DNA from: CAZOHG01 sp964579725
GTDB taxonomy: Bacteria; Zhuqueibacterota; JdFR-76; BMS3Abin05
Direction: 5' to 3'
DNA length: 19,320 nucleotides
Assembly: GCA_964579725.1 (NCBI GenBank)
Contig: CAZOHG010000062.1
Location: forward strand, 1-19,320
Shown: positions 7,543 to 16,400 of the stretch, one piece after another
Position numbering within the stretch: position 1 is the first letter of the stretch
Layout of the letters: each line of letters begins with the position of its first letter
Notes under the pieces: generated by a model
The model's input: the letters and a program-made list of their open reading frames with translations, nothing else
Database searches by the model: none
Told to the model about the DNA's origin: nothing
Position numbers and translations under genes: made by a program

Positions 7543-7570
7543 CGAAGCCGTTTTTTGGGGAAGGGCTTCG
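7543..7570 (-). promoter_or_regulatory. Leader hairpin upstream of the DeoR gene
   Basis: A perfect 7-bp inverted repeat (CGAAGCC / GGCTTCG) with a 14-nt loop sits in the predicted 5' untranslated leader of the DeoR operon, about 40 nt before the start. There is no U tract after it, so attenuation by simple termination is not supported. It may stabilise or structure the leader. Confidence 0.35.
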
Positions 7571-7578
7571 TTTACTTT

Positions 7579-7602
7579 CGATTGTGAACAATTTACGATT
7601 GT
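7579..7602. promoter_or_regulatory. Putative DeoR operator repeats
   Basis: The plus strand holds CGATTGT at 7579-7585 and again at 7596-7602. The first forms the palindrome ATTGT-GA-ACAAT (7581-7592), and ACAAT also pairs with the second ATTGT (7588-7602). DeoR regulators commonly bind such clustered short repeats near their own promoter. The repeats cover the predicted -10 element of the operon promoter, which fits autorepression. Binding is an inference. Confidence 0.45.
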
Positions 7603-7618
7603 TTTAAGAAAAAAGCAA
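7590..7618 (-). promoter_or_regulatory. Predicted sigma-70-like promoter of the DeoR catabolic operon
   Basis: On the minus strand, TTGCTT (7618-7613) and TAAATT (7595-7590) are separated by exactly 17 nt. Each is a partial match to the housekeeping consensus (3/6 and 4/6). Transcription would start near 7583, giving a leader of about 80 nt. If this lineage uses Bacteroidota-type promoters, the match may be accidental. Confidence 0.35.
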
Positions 7619-7960
7619 GCCAAAAATTATTTTTTTGAAAATAAGCGAAACAGTCGGCCAATTCTTTTCACAAAAAACTTTCTGAATTCTGGAACAATTT
7701 CGTTTCCTCTTTCCGTTTGGACTTTTCCTGTTGTTTTCCCGCCGGGAAGTTCTTATTTTGAATAGAAATCAGATCAAATGAACTTCCGCACTTTTTAGTT
7801 CAATCGATCTACCTACGATTTTGATTTCATTCGTACATTCAAAGGTCTCTTTTTAGCGCGCCAGCATTTCATTCATCCGGCCTGGCTTTTTGCGGTAAAC
7901 CCGCCTGCGATTAACACAAACCGGCGGCACTCGGTAATAGAATTTGGGGAAAAACCACCG
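7603..7960. other. Divergent intergenic region between DeoR operon and TPR-CHAT gene
   Basis: About 360 nt of AT-rich DNA without a credible gene. It contains a possible plus-strand promoter (TTGTTT 7731-7736, 17 nt, TATTTT 7754-7759). The spacer of that promoter holds a 5-bp palindrome, TTCCC-GCC-GGGAA (7736-7748). A further CAATCG/CGATT inverted pair lies at 7801-7819 and resembles the DeoR boxes. The ribosome-binding site of the TPR-CHAT gene is weak (GGGGA about 10 nt before the ATG). Confidence 0.4.
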
Positions 7961-10900
7961 ATGAACCATTCAAAAATCATTTGTTTTTGGACTTTCTTTT
8001 TCGCGCTGACTTTTCCGATTGTGGCCATTTCTCAGGTCGAGTCGGATTCGGCTTCTGCTTTTTCCTATTCTGCAGAAAAATTTGGCGTCATTGACTCCGT
8101 TCGGTTCGCGCGCACCCTGAATCATTTGGAGCAAACCATTCGGCAAAATCCTCGTGTACCGGATGCCTTCATTCGACTTACCGCGCTTTTCAGAAGAGGC
8201 GGTGTCCCTAACGAGGGTCTTCTGTTTCTCAGGAAACTGCTGCAAGAAAACCCCGCCAATCCCTACATTTACGACGCGTTGGGGCGTTTCTATTTCGATC
8301 AAAAAAACTACCCGAAGTCGGCCAAATACTACCGGCAGGCCATTCGATTGAACCTCGATTTTCCACCCAGTTTTCGGGGGTACATCGACGTCATGCAAAA
8401 ACAGGGAAAATTAGCGGAAGCCGTGGAATTAATTGACGCGTACAGTAAGGCGAATCCTGCAAATGCGGCGCTTTTCTACGCCCGCGGCTATTGCGCCCAG
8501 GTTCAGAAAAATTGGCAAAAAGGATTGGGCTATTTAAGAAAGGCGCTCACATTGAACCCGTACCTGTTGGAAGCCTACCAGGCTACAGGGGTGATTTATT
8601 TTTTCACCGGCCAATATCGGAAAATGGTTCAAACCGCACAAATCGGGTTGAAGTGTTCCAGCGAAAAAAATAAGCCCGAATTTCAGTGTCATTTTTGGGG
8701 GGATCTTGGTCTGGCCGATGCCTATCTTGCCCGGTACCCCGCTGCTTTCGCAGCCATTCGCCGGGCTTTAAAACTTGCCCGAAAAATCGGTTCGCGCAAA
8801 GAAGCCGTTCGCAACTTGATTAATCTGGGGATGCTGAATCAGCGTTTGGGAAATTACAAAGAGGCTCTGAAAAGTTTCGGAAGCGCTCTTGCTGTCACCA
8901 AACAAGCCGCGGATCGGCGGCAGGAAGCCTTAATTCTCAGAAACATCGGATCGGTTTACCGCCAAACCGACCATTACGCCAAAGCGCTCCTCTATTTTCA
9001 GCGCTCCCTTCCTATTTTGGATGCCGCCGGGGAAAAAAGAGTAGAAGGATTGGTTTACTGGAGCATGAGTCTGACGCACTGGGATTTCGGTAACTACGCC
9101 CGGGCACGGGCACTTTGTCGGAAGGCGTTAACAATTGCTCAAACCATCGGCGATCAATGGGGCGAGGAACGCTACGGCGGAACCCTGGGACTCCTGAATT
9201 GGCATTTGGGACAATATTCCGAAGCTCTGGACGACTACCAACGTGCGCTGGCTCTATCTCGAAAAAGCGGCGATAAAGAGGGAGAAGAACTCTGGCTGGG
9301 GAATTTGGCCATTCTTTTCGACGAATTAGGCAATCTCCCCAAAAGTTTAGCCTATTACCGCAAAGCCCTCACAATCTCGAAGAACATTGGAAATCGACGG
9401 GCAGAAGCCAGGCAGATTGGCAACATGGCAGCGGTTTACCGAAAAATGGGAAATCTTCCCAAAGCCCAAAAAGCGTTGAGACAGGCATTGAAAATCGAGG
9501 AGACCACCGGGAACCAAAAAGACCGAACCGTTTATCTAATTGAACTTGCCGCGGTTTTCAACCAATCGGGGAACCCTCAAAAAGCTAAAATGACCTTTCG
9601 GAAAGCCCTCCGAACAGCACGAAAAATCGGCGCGAAGCAATCCGAAGGGAATTGTTCCCTCGGCCTCGGGGAATCGCATGTCTCGACGGGCCATTTTCCT
9701 CAGGCCCTTCACTTTTACAGAAACGCACTTCGGATCGGACAAGCCACGAAAAATGTGTCCCTAATCTGGCAATCCAACGCGGGGCTGGGCAAGGTTTACT
9801 CCCAAAAAAAGCAGTTCAAAAAATCCCTCCGGTTCTACGAAAAAGCCCTGCACGATATTGAGACATTGCGTGCCGGCATCCCGACGGACCAATACAAAAT
9901 CGGTTTTCTGTCAACCAAAACGCCCGTTTACGATCAAATCCTGCATGTTTTGGCTGAATTGCACCGCCGATTTCCGTCGGGCGGCTACGACAAAAAATCC
10001 TTTCAATGGGTTGAAAGAGCAAAAGCGCGCTCCTTGTTGGAAATTGTCTCCGAGGGTAAAATTTTCCAAACCCTTAAAAAAATCCCGTCCAAATTCAGGG
10101 AAGAATTTCTTTTGAACCAAAAGGAACTTGCCCTCGCCTATCGGGATTTTTCCAGGGAACAAAGCCAACCCAAAAACAAACAAAATCCGCCCCTTCTTCG
10201 CCACCTTGCTGACCGTGTCGATTCATTAAAACGGGCAAAAGCTCACATTTTGGCAGCTCTTCAAAAAAAATACCCGAAATATTTCGAGCTGACCAATCCC
10301 ACTCTTTTGAAAACGTCGGAGGTACAGACAAAAATCCTCAAGAAAAATCAACTTCTCATTGAATATTGGGTTGGAGAAGATGAAACGTATTTTTGGGCAA
10401 TTGACAAAAGTCGACTTATTTTCAAATCTCTTCATTTAGGCCGCCGTACACTGGCGCAAAAATTGGCGCAGATTAGCCCTTTGTTCAACCCAAGGAAGAG
10501 AACCGAACAGGGGCCGACGGACCACCGCTGGGCCAATATTCGACCTGAACTTTTGCACGATCTATACGGGATTCTTTTGGAAAAACCGGCGGGTAATTTG
10601 CTGAAAAGGGCCGACACGCTGCTCATTGTCCCCGATGACCGGTTGTTCTATTTTCCATTTGAACTTTTGGTGCGAAACAGGAAAGGCAACGCCCCCCATT
10701 ATCTCATTGAGGATTTTCCGATCTCCTACGCAGCCTCCGCGAGCTTGCTAAACCCGGAACTGAGAAAAATTCAACCGGCGCCAAAGGAATTCTTTGCCCT
10801 GGGTAACCCCGATTTCTCGAAAAAAGACAGACCGAATAGGAGTAACCGTTTATTGTTCTGGAACAAGCGCACGTCTTCGAAGCAAATGCCTTCGCTGTCG

Positions 10901-11452
10901 CCGCTTCCGGGAGCTGCCGCTGAGGTTCAAATGATCGCCAAAAATTTTGCTACGCCCACTGTTCTTACGGGCAAAAAAGCCACGGAAGAGCGCTTCAAAA
11001 ACGCAGCACCCAACTACCGCTTCCTTCATCTGGCTACCCATTTTTTAATCAATGACGTGCATCCGATGCACTCGAAAATTGTTCTGTCTCAATCTGGAGG
11101 AGAAATTGAAGACGGGTTTTTGCAAACCTTCGAAATCTACAATCTAAGGCTGCGCGCAGAAATGGTCGTTCTAAGCGGGTGTCAATCGGGTCTGGGCACA
11201 TTGCGCCGCGGAGAAGGCATCATTGGATTGACGCGGGCTTTTTTGTTTGCCGGAGTGCCAAACATTGTGGTCAGTCTTTGGGCGGTGGAAGATCAGTCAA
11301 CGGCACGACTTATGAACGCCTTTTACCGAAATTTGCGAAGGGGGGTCCACCGAAGCCAAGCGTTGCAGCAAGCCAAAATTGAGCTCCTTTATTCCCCCGA
11401 CCAAAAACAAAATCCCTTTTATTGGGCACCGTTTGTGTTAATCGGTCGTTAG
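7961..11452 (+). CDS. Exported TPR-CHAT protein (caspase-like protease domain)
   Basis: Protein of 1163 residues. Residues 1-25 form a Sec signal peptide (hydrophobic CFWTFFFALTFPIVAI, then SQ), so the protein is predicted to be exported. Residues about 40-240 hold classical 34-residue TPRs. Residues about 270-640 hold some nine 40-residue TPR units of the LGN/kinesin-light-chain type (LGNYKEALKSF, LGQYSEALDDY, LGNLPKSLAYY). A helical linker with a KARSLLEIV segment follows. The C-terminal ~370 residues are a CHAT domain (caspase HetF associated with TPRs) with the catalytic dyad intact: H1027 in HLATHF and C1074 in LSGCQSGLG. It also has the usual LIVPDDRLFYFPFELL and YWAPFVLIG motifs. CHAT proteins are cysteine peptidases or pseudo-peptidases controlled by partners of the TPR array. 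The gene stands alone on its strand and converges with the anti-sigma gene. The target is unknown. Confidence 0.9.
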   Translation: MNHSKIICFWTFFFALTFPIVAISQVESDSASAFSYSAEKFGVIDSVRFARTLNHLEQTIRQNPRVPDAFIRLTALFRRGGVPNEGLLFLRKLLQENPANPYIYDALGRFYFDQKNYPKSAKYYRQAIRLNLDFPPSFRGYIDVMQKQGKLAEAVELIDAYSKANPANAALFYARGYCAQVQKNWQKGLGYLRKALTLNPYLLEAYQATGVIYFFTGQYRKMVQTAQIGLKCSSEKNKPEFQCHFWGDLGLADAYLARYPAAFAAIRRALKLARKIGSRKEAVRNLINLGMLNQRLGNYKEALKSFGSALAVTKQAADRRQEALILRNIGSVYRQTDHYAKALLYFQRSLPILDAAGEKRVEGLVYWSMSLTHWDFGNYARARALCRKALTIAQTIGDQWGEERYGGTLGLLNWHLGQYSEALDDYQRALALSRKSGDKEGEELWLGNLAILFDELGNLPKSLAYYRKALTISKNIGNRRAEARQIGNMAAVYRKMGNLPKAQKALRQALKIEETTGNQKDRTVYLIELAAVFNQSGNPQKAKMTFRKALRTARKIGAKQSEGNCSLGLGESHVSTGHFPQALHFYRNALRIGQATKNVSLIWQSNAGLGKVYSQKKQFKKSLRFYEKALHDIETLRAGIPTDQYKIGFLSTKTPVYDQILHVLAELHRRFPSGGYDKKSFQWVERAKARSLLEIVSEGKIFQTLKKIPSKFREEFLLNQKELALAYRDFSREQSQPKNKQNPPLLRHLADRVDSLKRAKAHILAALQKKYPKYFELTNPTLLKTSEVQTKILKKNQLLIEYWVGEDETYFWAIDKSRLIFKSLHLGRRTLAQKLAQISPLFNPRKRTEQGPTDHRWANIRPELLHDLYGILLEKPAGNLLKRADTLLIVPDDRLFYFPFELLVRNRKGNAPHYLIEDFPISYAASASLLNPELRKIQPAPKEFFALGNPDFSKKDRPNRSNRLLFWNKRTSSKQMPSLSPLPGAAAEVQMIAKNFATPTVLTGKKATEERFKNAAPNYRFLHLATHFLINDVHPMHSKIVLSQSGGEIEDGFLQTFEIYNLRLRAEMVVLSGCQSGLGTLRRGEGIIGLTRAFLFAGVPNIVVSLWAVEDQSTARLMNAFYRNLRRGVHRSQALQQAKIELLYSPDQKQNPFYWAPFVLIGR

Positions 11453-11483
11453 GTCCCTGTGCCTCACTTCGGTAGAAAATCAC

Positions 11484-11538
11484 ACCCGTCCGGGTATTTT
11501 CCGAACGCAGAAAAGGGGCAAAAAAACGGACGGTTTTT
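11484..11538. terminator. Possible terminator structures between convergent genes
   Basis: ACCCG-TC-CGGGT (11484-11495) is a small hairpin followed by ATTTT. The overlapping CCGTCCG (11486-11492) pairs with CGGACGG (11527-11533), which is followed by TTTTT. Either could end transcription of the TPR-CHAT gene. The long loop and short stems make this a weak call. Confidence 0.35.
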
Positions 11539-11619
11539 CAGGAAGAGAGTTCCCTTCAAAAAAAAGAAAAAATAGCGGCGTCCTGTTTTTAAATTTCAAC
11601 GGTTTTTGAAAAGTCTCAA

Positions 11620-12585
11620 CTACCGTCCATTCCTCAATTTTCGGACCAATTCTTTGGCTTCTTTTTCCCGCAAGGGGTTGGAAGCGTTTGCGCCGGCCAC
11701 GGCCTCAAACTGCTTCAATGCCTGTTTCTTCTTCCCCACCATTAAATACCCCTTTCCCAAAAACCAACGACAATCTTCCTGGTAATAGCGGTTTTCCCGA
11801 CTCAGCGCCAGTGCCCTTTTTAAATAAACCAGTCCCGACTCAACTTCCGATTTTTTGTACCCGAGAGGCATCCCAAACAGTTTTTTGGGGGAGGCCAGGA
11901 GGTGGGAAAGTCCTGCGTAAAAATTGGCCGTGTAACTGTTGGGGTGATTGGCCAAATAGGGCGACAATTTTTCGAGCGCCCGACGAGGCCGTTTTTGGGC
12001 AAGCAGATTCAATCCCTCCGTCAAGAGCGAAGCGGTCGGCGGGCTGGACCGCAGCACGGCAACTTTGGGCAATTTTATTTCGGCCAGGTAGAAATAGGGC
12101 GAGCGATTCAAATGGACAAAGGCAAAAAGTCCGATCCAGCACACAACTGCCAATCCGGCGGCAAGCCCTAAAATTCGGGCAGGTAAAGCAAAATCGGTAA
12201 ATTTGCGGAAATTTCGGTTGAGCCTCCGAGTCTTTTTCTCATCTCTACCCTTTGTCTGGACTGCCGGTGTCTGAAGAGATTCCAGCGAAGCGTAGAATGT
12301 GTCATCCAGTTTTTTTTCAATTTCCGTCCATTCTCGTTGTAACGTTGCCTCTTCTGCCTCTGCCTTTTCTTGCAACGCCAGACGTTCCAGAGCCGCCAAA
12401 CAAAAGGGGCAGCTATTGAGATGGTCTTCCAACGCCAGACGTTCTCTTCGCGGAAGCGTTTTGGTGTAAAACCGCCGCAATTTGTCCGCGGGCGGGCAGG
12501 CACTTTGATCTCGATTTTTGAGGTCGCTCCATTGAGGACGGAATTTTTCGAGCGAATCCTGTTTTTTCTTTTTTTCCGCTCTCAC
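11620..12585 (-). CDS. Membrane anti-sigma factor with zinc-binding motif and periplasmic TPR-like tail
   Basis: Protein of 321 residues from GTG 12585. A TTG two codons earlier is in frame but only 4 nt from the GGAGG ribosome-binding site, so GTG is preferred. The N-terminal ~75 residues resemble the zinc-binding anti-sigma domain, with HLNSCPFC giving H55-x3-C59-x2-C62. A linker follows, then a basic stretch (RRLNRNFRK) and a single transmembrane helix at about 138-158, which implies a cytoplasmic N-terminus. The C-terminal ~160 residues (EGLNLLAQKRPRRALEKL, KKQALKQFEAV) look like TPR helices and should be periplasmic. It starts 37 nt after the ECF sigma gene, the standard arrangement in which it sequesters that sigma factor. 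The periplasmic TPR tail suggests a protein partner. Confidence 0.82.
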   Translation of the reverse strand: MRAEKKKKQDSLEKFRPQWSDLKNRDQSACPPADKLRRFYTKTLPRRERLALEDHLNSCPFCLAALERLALQEKAEAEEATLQREWTEIEKKLDDTFYASLESLQTPAVQTKGRDEKKTRRLNRNFRKFTDFALPARILGLAAGLAVVCWIGLFAFVHLNRSPYFYLAEIKLPKVAVLRSSPPTASLLTEGLNLLAQKRPRRALEKLSPYLANHPNSYTANFYAGLSHLLASPKKLFGMPLGYKKSEVESGLVYLKRALALSRENRYYQEDCRWFLGKGYLMVGKKKQALKQFEAVAGANASNPLREKEAKELVRKLRNGR

Positions 12586-12622
12586 CGACAAACTCCCTCC
12601 CGACGAAAACCCGAGGATCCTT

Positions 12623-13189
12623 TCAACCTTCTCTTTCCATGATTAATTTGAATTTTCTCCGCCCGTTTTGAATACACGAACGAACCTTTTTATACGAATA
12701 GCCGGTCAATTGCACAATTTCCTTGTACGATTTTTCGTGAATATAAAATAAATAAAAACAGCGTTTTTGAGGTTTTTTGAGCTTGTCAATCGCCGCCTTT
12801 ATTTTTTCGCCCAACTCGCGCCTTTGGAGAGCGTCTAAAACGGTTTCGTCCCCTGCTCCCATTTTTGATTCGTCGATTGCGTTAAAGTAGACCCGACTTT
12901 TCCTGCGAATAAAATCAATGCACAGATTGGTTGCAATCTGGGACAACCACGGGTAGAACGGCCGGTTTGGATTAAAACTGTCGAGATGCTCGAATGCCCG
13001 AATAAAGGCTTCACTGGTTAAATCCTTGGCGTCCTCCTGATTCTGAATCAATCTTAAACAGTGAAAGAAAAGCGCCTGTTTGTTTTTTTCGTAAATGTAG
13101 CCCAAATATTTTTTGTCCCGAGTGGCCAGGAAATCTTTGATCCAATCTTTAACTTCCTCCTTCCGATTACCGGGCCGGTCGATTTCCAC
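12623..13189 (-). CDS. ECF-family RNA polymerase sigma factor
   Basis: Alternative sigma factor of 188 residues, typical ECF length. Region 2 spans about 27-97, with EDAKDLTSEAFIRAFEHL and the -10-recognising FYPWLSQIATNLCIDFIRR. Region 4 spans about 133-185, with KSYKEIVQLTGYSYKKVRS as the -35-binding helix-turn-helix. The start is GTG 13189, preceded in frame by a stop (TAG, about 15 nt upstream) and with AGGGA 9 nt before it. The membrane anti-sigma gene follows directly. It is divergent from the large secreted proteins, which are candidate targets, but no shared ECF promoter motif could be demonstrated by eye. Confidence 0.9.
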   Translation of the reverse strand: MEIDRPGNRKEEVKDWIKDFLATRDKKYLGYIYEKNKQALFFHCLRLIQNQEDAKDLTSEAFIRAFEHLDSFNPNRPFYPWLSQIATNLCIDFIRRKSRVYFNAIDESKMGAGDETVLDALQRRELGEKIKAAIDKLKKPQKRCFYLFYIHEKSYKEIVQLTGYSYKKVRSCIQNGRRKFKLIMEREG

Positions 13190-13228
13190 TCGTTCTTGTC
13201 CCTAAATTAGGTTACGAATTCACACCAA

Positions 13229-13257
13229 ATTTTACACAAATTTTAACTCCTTTACAA
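13229..13257 (-). promoter_or_regulatory. Predicted promoter of the sigma/anti-sigma operon
   Basis: On the minus strand TTGTAA (13257-13252) and TAAAAT (13234-13229) are spaced by 17 nt and match the housekeeping consensus 4/6 and 5/6. Transcription would start near 13222, about 33 nt before the GTG start. This favours at least basal housekeeping expression, in addition to any autoregulation. Confidence 0.45.
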
Positions 13258-13326
13258 TATATCGTTCCAAAAAGAAAAATCAAAGAAATAATTTGTGTAA
13301 TCTGAGCAGGAATTTCGTATTTCAAA

Positions 13327-13332
13327 TAGAAT
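13327..13332 (+). promoter_or_regulatory. Possible -10 element upstream of the 1055-residue secreted protein
   Basis: TAGAAT matches TATAAT 5/6 in the 251-nt divergent intergenic region. No convincing -35 hexamer lies 16-18 nt upstream, so either another sigma factor is used or the match is accidental. The rest of the region (13190-13440) is AT-rich with no gene seen. The gene's own ribosome-binding site AAGGAG lies 8 nt before its ATG. Confidence 0.22.
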
Positions 13333-13440
13333 AAAGCGCCGAAGTTTTGCCCGAACGCCTAAAAATGATTTTTTGTCCTACCTTTGCTCATTTTTTCTGT
13401 TCGGAAAATGGAAGTCGATTTTAATTAAGGAGCAACGCCA

Positions 13441-16400
13441 ATGAAAAAACAGGTATTTGCTGCGGCAGTGATTTTTCTTTTTGGAATTTCGTCATTTTGC
13501 AGTCCGTTAATCCGTGCCCAATCGGGTCGCTTCGATTTTAACGATGGAACCATCCAAAATTGGACAATCGATCAGATCTACGAAACCGACACCCATATAA
13601 AAATAACTCCTGCTCTGGGATTCGTTCTCCAAAACGATCAAAATCGGCTTGCGGCGACGGCCAATCCGCTGCTCATCGGCGGTTCTTCCGGCACCAAATC
13701 CCACTATATTTATGTGACGTCTCCGGATCTCGGCTCGCTTTCCGACTGGCAAAACATTTCCGGCTACAGCATCGACATCCTGAGAACACTGGCGGGACAA
13801 TGTGGTGAACCGGGAAACATTAAATTTTACGCCCAACTACAATTGCGCGTCATTGATCAAACGGATCAATCGACGCATCTGTTTGCCGAGCACGACGGCA
13901 CCGATTTCGTGTTTCACGAAATCGAATACAACACCCCTTATCATTTTGTCTGGAATCCCTCATGGCTTAGCGATCCCAAATACAAAGTGAAACAAATTCG
14001 GATTCGCCTTTTGGGTGAGCACGATTACGGCACAGGCGAATGTGCCGCCAAGGGGAGTTGGTTCATTGACAACGTGCGCGCTGAGTCGAACACAACACCA
14101 ACGGAATCCCTGACCCTCACTTCCCCCAACGGAGCGGAAACATGGGAAGTGGGTTCCACACACACAATTTCCTGGAACAGTCAAAATCTCACCCACCCGG
14201 TTAAAATCGAGTACTCCACCGACTGGGGCACGCACTACACATCGATTGTTTCCAGCACCGCCAACAATGGGAGCTACACATGGACCATCCCCGCCACCCC
14301 TTCCGTTTGGTGCCTTATTCGGATTTCCGACGCGACCGACGCCAGTCCTCAAGACGAAAGCGACAATTGTTTTACCATTCGGGACCCCGCACAATGGCTG
14401 ACGGTGGTTGCTCCCAACGGGGGAGAAATTTGGCAGGTTGGCACCCAATACGAAATCAAGTGGTCCAGTTCAGGGGTTAGCAGTCCCGTGGCCATTGATT
14501 TTTCCTCAAGGGAAAACCACTTTCGCTATTCCATCGCTTCGAGCACTCCCAATGACGGTTCTTTCAACTGGACAATTCCCGAGGGGTTTACCCTTCCCGT
14601 AAACGGGAAGATTCGGATTCGGGTCGCAGCCGCCGGTATTCCTGCGGATGCAAGCGACGCCGATTTTACGCTCGTGGCAGCGGGTGCTAACAATACCCTA
14701 ACGGGTACCAATGTCCCGGTGGATTTGGGCGGAGGTTCGAAAATTACATTTGACCACGTTACCGCACAGGGCAACACGAATATGACAACTTCCAACAGCG
14801 GTTCACCTCCACCCAATGGATTTACCCTGACGCCTGCGGCCAATCCGCTCTACTACGTCATCACCACAACCGCCTCATTTACCGGAAAAATTAAAATTTG
14901 TCTTCACTACGACGACACCGGGTTGACGCCTGTACAGGAAGCTGTCCTGAAACTGAAGGTGGTCCAAAACGGTCAATGGGTGGACTTGACCACCTCCCTT
15001 GACGTCGGCGCCAATCTCATTTGCGGAGAGGTCAATCATTTGTCCGAATTTGCTGTCATGTTTGCCACCACTGGTGAACCGGCTCATTTTGATTTTACGG
15101 CCAACACGGGAAACAGCTACAGCATTGTCATTAACGACGCCACACTCGACGGAAATCCCTTAGCTGCCGGAGATGAGGTGGGAGTGTTCACCTCTTCGGG
15201 ATTGTGCGTAGGAGCCTCGGTCTGGGACGGCACCACGCCCCTTGCCTTAAGTGCCTGGGGCGACGACAGCCAGACAACGGACGTGGACGGATTTGTGACC
15301 GGAGACAAAATGGCCTTCCGGATTTGGAGTCAAGCCAATCGGTCGGAATTTGCGGCGCACCCCACTTACACGCAAGGTGACGGCGCTTTTGGCACCGGTT
15401 CGTACGCCCAAATTTCCTATTTGGAAGCCGTTTCCTCGGTGACACAAAATCTCATCCTGCCCCAAGGGTGGAGCTGGATTTCTTTCAATGTTCGCCCACC
15501 CGACCTCAACGTGGAAAATGTTTTGGATTCGCTGGACCATCTGGCCATTGCAGTCAACAATGCCGGGGAATTTTATATTCCTGCGGTCATTAATGGCATC
15601 GGGCAGTGGAATATTTTAGAAGGTTACAAAATTTACCTCGATTCGGGTCAGCCATTTTCCGTAACCGGTCAAACCGTTCCGTCAGATACAGCGATTGTTC
15701 TGGCTCAGGGGTGGAATTTTGTCAGCTATTTGCCGAACCAGGCTCAGGATGCCGAAAGAGCGCTCCAGACGGTCTTGGCAAATTTGGCCATTATTAAAAA
15801 TGACGAGGGTCATTTTTTCATTCCTCAGGTCATTCAAAATCTGTGTAGTCTGACACCGGGTAAGGGGTACAAGCTTTATTTGAACGCACCCGACACCTTA
15901 ATCTACCCAAGCGCTACCCGTGTGGCCAAACACCACCCTCAATCGTTTTTTGCCCCCGCCTCACAACCAAGGCATTTTGTTCCTCGCACAAAAACCGGTG
16001 ATTTCTACAGCCTTGTGGTCCGCGTTAAAGGAGTGAACCACGCCACTCTCCGAGCGGGAGATGAAATCGGTGTCTTTACCGAATCGGGCGTTTGTGCGGG
16101 AGCCGGCGCGTGGAACGGGAAGGGGTGCGTCGGTATTGCAGCCTGGGCAGATGACCCGAAAACCGTCGAAAAAGACGGCTTCCGAATGGGGGAAAAAATT
16201 ATTTTCAAGCAATGGGATGCAAAAGAGGCCACAGAAATTGTCCTCCGCTCGCAGTTCAAGAAAGGAGATGGCAGATTCGGTACGGATGCCTACGCGTCGG
16301 TTGAGTTGACACCGGAAACCGCGCCAACTACCTGGGCTCTTCGGCAAAATTACCCAAATCCCTTTAATTCACAAACTCTTATTGTCTTTACTTTGCCCCG

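Noticed and set aside
7961..11452. TPR-CHAT as part of a type III-E CRISPR (Craspase) system
   Set aside because: No CRISPR repeats and no Cas7-11 or Csx30-like gene are in the window, and this protein has a signal peptide, unlike the cytoplasmic Csx29.
13264..13268. GGAAC box upstream of the sigma gene, with another at 7691-7695 upstream of the TPR-CHAT gene, as an ECF -35 motif
   Set aside because: The sequences 16-18 nt downstream do not agree with each other or with a typical ECF -10, and 5-mers are expected by chance in regions this size.
16226..16238. AGGCCACAGAAAT identical to an arm of the 5072-5176 palindrome
   Set aside because: It sits inside a well-conserved coding module (residues EATEI), has no partner arm nearby, and is best taken as a chance 13-nt match.
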